A stretch of DNA of 9,558 nucleotides from Spirochaetaceae bacterium (lineage in GTDB: Bacteria > Spirochaetota > Spirochaetia > Treponematales > Treponemataceae): assembly GCA_031290725.1 (NCBI GenBank), contig JAITMZ010000068.1, forward strand, positions 1 to 9,558. The letters are read 5' to 3'. Under the pieces are notes generated by a model. That model was given only the letters and a program-made list of their open reading frames with translations, was not told the origin of the DNA and made no database searches. Positions 6,926-9,558 of this stretch are shown here, piece by piece (the first letter of the stretch is position 1; each line of letters opens with the position of its first letter). A program made the translations under genes and the position numbers.

Positions 6926-7073
6926 CCTCCCACGGAGACGCGAGGGAGGATTGGGTTAGCCTGTCGGAAGTCTGGCAACCCCCAAACTCCTCGCAAGCCA
7001 GCCTATTCATCCTCCGCGTCCCCGTGTCCTCCGTGGGAAATACTGAAGAAAGTGTCCCACAGAGGACACGGGG
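6926..7073. repeat. Intergenic hairpin cluster
   Basis: The region 6825-7146 has no credible gene. It contains CCTCCC/GGGAGG (6926-6931 / 6944-6949) and a strong hairpin. In the hairpin, 7020-7038 pairs with 7055-7073 over 19 bp with one mismatch around a 16-nt loop. The arms are built from CACGGAG/CTCCGTG-type words that recur after the gene ending at 8430. No U-tract follows the hairpin, so a terminator role is uncertain. Confidence 0.55.
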
Positions 7074-7146
7074 TTTCGGCTTGTGGGCAGCGATTCGTTT
7101 TTTTCAAAAATTCGGTAAAATTCTGCACAATTTCCCGTAAATTCGC

Positions 7147-7175
7147 TTGACACACTTTTTTTTTCGTGGTATACT
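7147..7175 (+). promoter_or_regulatory. Near-consensus sigma70 promoter
   Basis: TTGACA (7147-7152), a 17-bp spacer containing a T-run, then TATACT (7170-7175). An AT-rich stretch lies upstream (7095-7140). The predicted start is at about 7182-7183, coinciding with an ATG at 7183. It is the strongest promoter-like sequence in the window and reads toward the tandem array and the gene at 7774. Confidence 0.7.
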
Positions 7176-7182
7176 AATCACT

Positions 7183-7725
7183 ATGTTTGACCGCACCTTC
7201 ACTTTGACCGCCGCCCTCCCGCGCCGCGATTGCGCCGCTTCCCTTCAAACCAGTAGGTTTGAACGAGTTTGCTGCCGCAAACTCTTTGGCTGGCATTTTT
7301 CCCAGCCCAGTAACCCGCACACAGTCATTCTCCCCAAGGAATTATCAGCACCCAGTATACTTGGATGCTGTTTTTCATATCCTCTGCCGTGGCCTGCGGC
7401 CTTCGACAGGCTCAGGCACCGCGAAGCCAAACAACGGTTGCTGAGCTTGTCGAAGCAGTCGAAGGGGCGGAAGCACCACGGCGCACCAAAGAAGGCCCCT
7501 CAAGTCGCACTGGTAGGTGCTAAAGATGCCCTTTATGACAAACCTGCGCAGTTTTACGATAAACCTGCGCAGTTTTACGATAAACCTGCGCAGTCCTGCG
7601 ATAAACCTGCGCAGTCCCGCGGCAAACCTGCGCAGTCCCGCGGCAAACCTGCGCAGTCCTGCGATAAACCTGCGCAGTCCCATGACAAACCTGCGCAGTC
7701 CTGCGGCAAATGGTGGTATTTTTGA
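7183..7725 (+). CDS. Possible leaderless ORF ending in seven-residue repeats; may instead be an untranslated leader
   Basis: An open frame of 180 codons runs from ATG 7183, at the predicted transcription start of the promoter above, to TGA 7723-7725. It passes without a stop through a three-hairpin element, a TTCGACAGG-type repeat pair and the whole 21-bp array. The array is translated as eight copies of [DG]KPAQ[FS]x before ending GKWWYF. For coding: the good promoter, the ATG position and the open frame. Against: no Shine-Dalgarno, composition rich in Arg, Cys and Ser before the repeats, construction from repeat elements found elsewhere in inverted orientation, and other frames of the array that are equally open. 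No family is recognised. The transcript could be a structured leader for the gene at 7774. Confidence 0.3.
   Translation: MFDRTFTLTAALPRRDCAASLQTSRFERVCCRKLFGWHFSQPSNPHTVILPKELSAPSILGCCFSYPLPWPAAFDRLRHREAKQRLLSLSKQSKGRKHHGAPKKAPQVALVGAKDALYDKPAQFYDKPAQFYDKPAQSCDKPAQSRGKPAQSRGKPAQSCDKPAQSHDKPAQSCGKWWYF
7244..7307 (+). repeat. Three-hairpin repeat element, copy A
   Basis: There are three consecutive stem-loops. TTCAAACC-AGTA-GGTTTGAA (7244-7263) has 8 bp. GAGTTTGC-TGCC-GCAAACTC (7265-7284) has 8 bp. GGCTGG/CCAGCC (7288-7293 / 7302-7307) has 6 bp. A second copy in the opposite orientation lies at 8662-8729, with compensatory changes in stems 1 and 3. Confidence 0.7.
7401..7455. repeat. Inverted pair of TTCGACAGGCTCAG-type repeats
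   Basis: CTTCGACAGGCTCAGGCACC (7401-7420) and GGTTGCTGAGCTTGTCGAAG (7436-7455) are imperfect inverted copies around a 15-nt loop. A third copy, CTTCGACAGGCTCAGCAACC, lies at 8560-8579. This word is a common intergenic repeat in diverse bacteria as far as I recall. Confidence 0.6.
7537..7704. repeat. Tandem array of eight 21-bp repeats
   Basis: Eight contiguous 21-bp units start at 7537, 7558, 7579, 7600, 7621, 7642, 7663 and 7684. A ninth breaks off after GGCAAA at 7705. Each has an invariant core AAACCTGCGCAGT containing the perfect palindrome CTGCGCAG. The remaining positions vary (2-3 and 17-21 of each unit), and every difference is a transition (A/G or C/T). The spacing of 21 bp equals two helical turns. 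It also equals seven codons, so all frames stay open. Confidence 0.95.
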
Positions 7726-7743
7726 ATGCCCGTATGGGCATTC
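7724..7743. repeat. Hairpin between the array and the 7774 gene
   Basis: GAATGCCC-GTAT-GGGCATTC is a perfect 8-bp stem with a 4-nt loop. It overlaps the TGA at 7723-7725 and lies 18 nt before the Shine-Dalgarno of the next gene. It could be a weak terminator or an attenuating structure in the leader. Confidence 0.55.
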
Positions 7744-7773
7744 TTAGATGTTTTACTTTAGAAGGAGAACAGT

Positions 7774-8430
7774 ATGCCTTACAGAAAAGACTACATGCCT
7801 GGAAAAGACGCCGATTTTGACGTCTTCTTTCACAACGCGACCGAGTATGTGGACACCAAGACCAGCGGCGACACGCCTGAGTGGCCCAGCATCAAGGGGG
7901 CGGCGGCGAGCAACTTCATTGACGCGTACCCTGTGTGGCACGCGGCCTACGTAAAGACCCTCTCCCCCCACACGCCGGTGGATACGCTGGCCAAAAACGA
8001 CGCGCGCAAGAGCGCGGAGAAAATCATCCGGCCCTTTGTGAGCCAGTACCTGCGCTTTCCGCCGGTTACCGACGAGGACCGCCGCGCCATGGGCATCCCC
8101 AACCGCGACACCATCCCCACGAACCATCCGCCGCCGGATGAGCGCCCGATTGTTATTGCCAGGGCCGCCGCGGACGGCAAAATCCTCGTGGAAGTGGAAG
8201 GCACCTGGCCGCCCAACGCCGCAGGGGTGAAGTATTACTGGGAGATCACGGACGAGCCAGACCCCAACCCGGCGAACCTGCGTCATTCCACGTTCAAGAA
8301 CAAGCTCAAGCACGAGTTTGTCTTTGAGCAGCCTGACTGGGGCAAGAAGATACATTTCGCCTGCGCCTTCGAGAACGGCAAGGGCGATTCGGGGCCGTTA
8401 AGCGCGATGGTGAGCACGATAGTCCCGTGA
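7774..8430 (+). CDS. Conserved hypothetical protein, 218 aa
   Basis: The ATG at 7774 follows a good site, AGAAGGAGA (7761-7769). The N-terminal 110 residues are hydrophilic and rich in aromatic residues and Pro: DADFDVFFHNATEYVDTKT, then YPVWHAAYVKTLSPHTPVDT, then KIIRPFVSQYLRFPPVTDED and RRAMGIPNRDT. A Pro-rich linker (NHPPPDERP) leads to a C-terminal half with beta-strand character (VKYYWEITDEP, KHEFVFEQPDWGKKIHFACAFENGKGDSGPLS). That half resembles a fibronectin-like fold, including the closing GPLSAMVSTIVP. I recall proteins of this shape annotated as hypothetical in Treponema and Bacteroidota-type genomes, but know no assigned function. No signal peptide or transmembrane segment is seen, so it is probably cytosolic or a structural particle component. 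It stands alone between repeat-rich regions. Confidence 0.85.
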   Translation: MPYRKDYMPGKDADFDVFFHNATEYVDTKTSGDTPEWPSIKGAAASNFIDAYPVWHAAYVKTLSPHTPVDTLAKNDARKSAEKIIRPFVSQYLRFPPVTDEDRRAMGIPNRDTIPTNHPPPDERPIVIARAAADGKILVEVEGTWPPNAAGVKYYWEITDEPDPNPANLRHSTFKNKLKHEFVFEQPDWGKKIHFACAFENGKGDSGPLSAMVSTIVP

Positions 8431-8448
8431 TGAAGTGTGAAAAGACCT

Positions 8449-8554
8449 CACGCGGAGCCACAGAGGCACGGAGAATAAGGAGGGCCGCTTTCTGCTTTGA
8501 AGATTCCGGAAGGCCGCCCAACCCCCCCCCTCCGTGCCTCTGCGGCTCCGTGTG
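8449..8554. repeat. 106-bp palindromic element with 24-bp arms
   Basis: Positions 8449-8472 match the reverse complement of 8531-8554 at 22 of 24 bases. The arms use the words CGGAGCCACAGAGGCACGG and their complement, related to those at 6926-7073. It begins 18 nt after the stop codon at 8430 and is preceded by GTGTGAAAAGACCTC, a word also seen in variant form after the trk operon. It may act as a 3' hairpin for the 7774 gene. Confidence 0.65.
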
Positions 8555-8559
8555 GGGTG

Positions 8560-8579
8560 CTTCGACAGGCTCAGCAACC
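8560..8579 (+). repeat. TTCGACAGGCTCAG-type repeat, third copy
   Basis: CTTCGACAGGCTCAGCAACC differs at one base from the reverse complement of 7436-7455. Confidence 0.6.
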
Positions 8580-8624
8580 GGAATGGTGAGTGCAAGAAGA
8601 AGTGTGAAAAAATGTGGAGAAGAG

Positions 8625-8746
8625 CGTCTAATACCATTCCTTTCGGCAGTGGTTCGGACATGGCAAGCCCTTCAAAAAGACTTGCCAAAGAGTTTGCGCA
8701 GCAAACTCGTTCGCACCTACTGGTGCGAAGGGGATGGTATCAGACG
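8625..8746. repeat. 122-bp MITE-like unit with 20-bp terminal inverted repeats
   Basis: CGTCTAATACCATTCCTTTC (8625-8644) matches the reverse complement of 8727-8746 at 17 of 20 bases. Between the arms sits copy B of the three-hairpin element. It has no coding capacity. The copy at 7244 lacks these outer arms. Confidence 0.6.
8662..8729 (-). repeat. Three-hairpin repeat element, copy B (inverted)
   Basis: In plus-strand order: GGCAAG/CTTGCC (8662-8667 / 8681-8686), GAGTTTGC-GCA-GCAAACTC (8690-8708) and TTCGCACC-TACT-GGTGCGAA (8710-8729). Read on the minus strand this matches copy A (7244-7307), with the same AGTA loop and stem 2. Four base pairs in stems 1 and 3 are changed on both sides. Confidence 0.7.
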
Positions 8747-8778
8747 GTTTGGAAAGAATTGTCTGTGCTGATAAAAAC

Positions 8779-8822
8779 CCGTCACCGCAATCAAGTCTTG
8801 ACGGACACCGCATGTTATGCGG
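8779..8822. repeat. Two small stem-loops upstream of the lipoprotein gene
   Basis: CCGTCA/TGACGG (8779-8784 / 8799-8804) and CCGCAT-GTT-ATGCGG (8808-8822) precede the lipoprotein start by about 55-100 nt. No convincing promoter is seen between 8747 and 8876. Confidence 0.4.
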
Positions 8823-8876
8823 CACGAAAGCGGGACGGGAGTATCAGTATAACGGACTTCTTATAGGAGGTTCAAG

Positions 8877-9558
8877 ATGCGAAAAGCATTATTTGGTTTG
8901 GCGGCGATTTTACTCGCTGCCATGGCGTTCACGGGCTGCGGAAACGCGGCGGGCGGCACGGGCGCTCCCGGCCTTCCGGCAGCCACGGCCACTACGGCGC
9001 GGGGCGTGAAGGCGTACTTTGACGAAGGGCACACCATCGTCTACTTTGTGGGCGACCTCGTCCTGGGTTCGGGGGCCGGCGAAGAAGCCGTCCTCGATGT
9101 TCCCAGCGGCAAGACGCTGATCCTGGCGGATTTGGCCGACCTGAACAGCCGGGCGGTTTCCGCCAGCGGCAAGGGCAGCATCACCGTGAAGACGGGGGGA
9201 ACGCTTAACGTCACCTCCGCAAAACTGGTGGTGCCCAACGGCACCAAAGTCACGGTGGCTGCCGGCACCGGCACCGTCAACCTGACCGGGGCTGCCACGG
9301 TGATTGTGGGCACCCCCGGCGTTGTTCCGGCAGCCGCTGATGCCCCCGTGTTTGCCATTAAGGGCGGCACGGTCACTGCCAGCAGCACCGCAACATTGTC
9401 TTTTACCTCCGGCGCGACGCTCGAAAAGTCCGGCGGAACGCTGACGGCCGCGAGTGGCACAGCGTTCGCGTTTGAAGACCCCGCCGACCTGGACACGACA
9501 GTCGTGGAGGCCATCGCCGCCGCCGGTTCCACAGCGCTTAACGTTGGCGGAACAATTG
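8877..9558 (+). CDS. Predicted lipoprotein, N-terminal 227 residues (runs off right edge)
   Basis: ATG at 8877 has an ideal AGGAGG (8865-8870) six bases upstream. Residues 1-21 (ending AMAFTGC) form a type II signal peptide: basic MRK, hydrophobic ALFGLAAILLAAMAF, then FTGC with Cys21 as the lipidation residue. Phe at -3 is atypical for an E. coli lipobox but acceptable in the looser spirochaete pattern. After a Gly/Ala/Thr linker the mature chain is rich in Val, Thr, Ala and Gly. Short beta-strand-like steps recur (GSITVKTGGTLNV, KLVVPNGTKVTVAAGTGTVN, GAATVIVGTPG, KGGTVTASSTATLSF), which suggests a parallel beta-helix or beta-solenoid on the cell surface or in the periplasm. No family motif is recognised, and the C-terminus is outside the window. 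Adhesin or surface antigen roles are possible but unsupported. Confidence 0.85.
   Translation, partial: MRKALFGLAAILLAAMAFTGCGNAAGGTGAPGLPAATATTARGVKAYFDEGHTIVYFVGDLVLGSGAGEEAVLDVPSGKTLILADLADLNSRAVSASGKGSITVKTGGTLNVTSAKLVVPNGTKVTVAAGTGTVNLTGAATVIVGTPGVVPAAADAPVFAIKGGTVTASSTATLSFTSGATLEKSGGTLTAASGTAFAFEDPADLDTTVVEAIAAAGSTALNVGGTI

Noticed and set aside
7537..7704. CRISPR array
   Set aside because: The period is 21 bp with an 8-bp variable part that differs only by transitions; there are no spacer-length unique sequences and no cas genes.
7517..7747. Repetitive open frames on both strands over the 21-bp array (for example NLRS- or RTAQV-type repeats)
   Set aside because: A 21-bp repeat lacking stops keeps every frame open, so openness is no evidence. 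Only the frame linked to the promoter and ATG at 7183 was kept, at low confidence.
7721..7750. Promoter TTGAAT-N17-TAGATG just before the 7774 gene
   Set aside because: The -10 matches poorly and the spacer is a hairpin; the promoter at 7147 is far stronger.
9041..9532. Minus-strand 163-codon open frame over the lipoprotein gene
   Set aside because: It is antisense to a gene with an ideal ribosome binding site and signal peptide; its composition mirrors the Ala/Thr/Val-rich sense strand.

Overview
The window reads like an accessory stretch of a moderately GC-rich spirochaete chromosome, most plausibly a termite-gut-type Treponema. This is inferred from the style of the proteins (a LacI regulator, a conserved hypothetical of a type I associate with such genomes, a permissive lipobox) and from the many intergenic hairpin repeats. 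No rRNA or tRNA is present to confirm it.

Layout: (1) 1-560, minus strand: the N-terminal 186 residues of a LacI-family regulator running off the left edge, with its own sigma70-type promoter and a CG-centred operator-like palindrome. (2) 649-848: a 177-bp MITE-like element with long terminal inverted repeats. (3) About 840-1265: GC-rich sequence holding a possible gene remnant. (4) About 1256-2607: an AT-rich insertion sequence encoding a DDE integrase-core transposase split over two frames, offset by a -1 shift. (5) 2654-6824: a tight plus-strand potassium-uptake operon, trkA - trkH - second trkH. Its genes are separated by 12 nt and then overlap by 11 nt. (6) 6825-7773: no ordinary gene. 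It holds hairpins, a near-consensus promoter reading into a possible leaderless ORF, a three-hairpin repeat and an array of eight 21-bp repeats. (7) 7774-8430: a conserved hypothetical protein. (8) 8431-8876: dense inverted repeats, including an inverted second copy of the three-hairpin element inside a 122-bp palindromic unit. (9) 8877-9558: the start of a predicted lipoprotein running off the right edge.

Functional reading: TrkA is the cytosolic NAD(H)/nucleotide-binding RCK gate of a Trk-type K+ channel, and the two TrkH proteins are pore subunits. The first TrkH is canonical. The second lacks the N-terminal D0 region and carries Gln where the fourth pore loop normally has its filter glycine. 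This suggests either a heteromeric pore or a specialised or regulatory subunit. The insertion sequence ends just upstream of trkA, and its probable right end contributes a perfect TTGACA, so it may influence trkA transcription.

The most unusual non-coding material lies between 6.8 and 8.9 kb. There a 21-bp array puts an 8-bp palindrome on one DNA face every two helical turns, and a hairpin repeat shows compensatory base-pair changes between its two copies.
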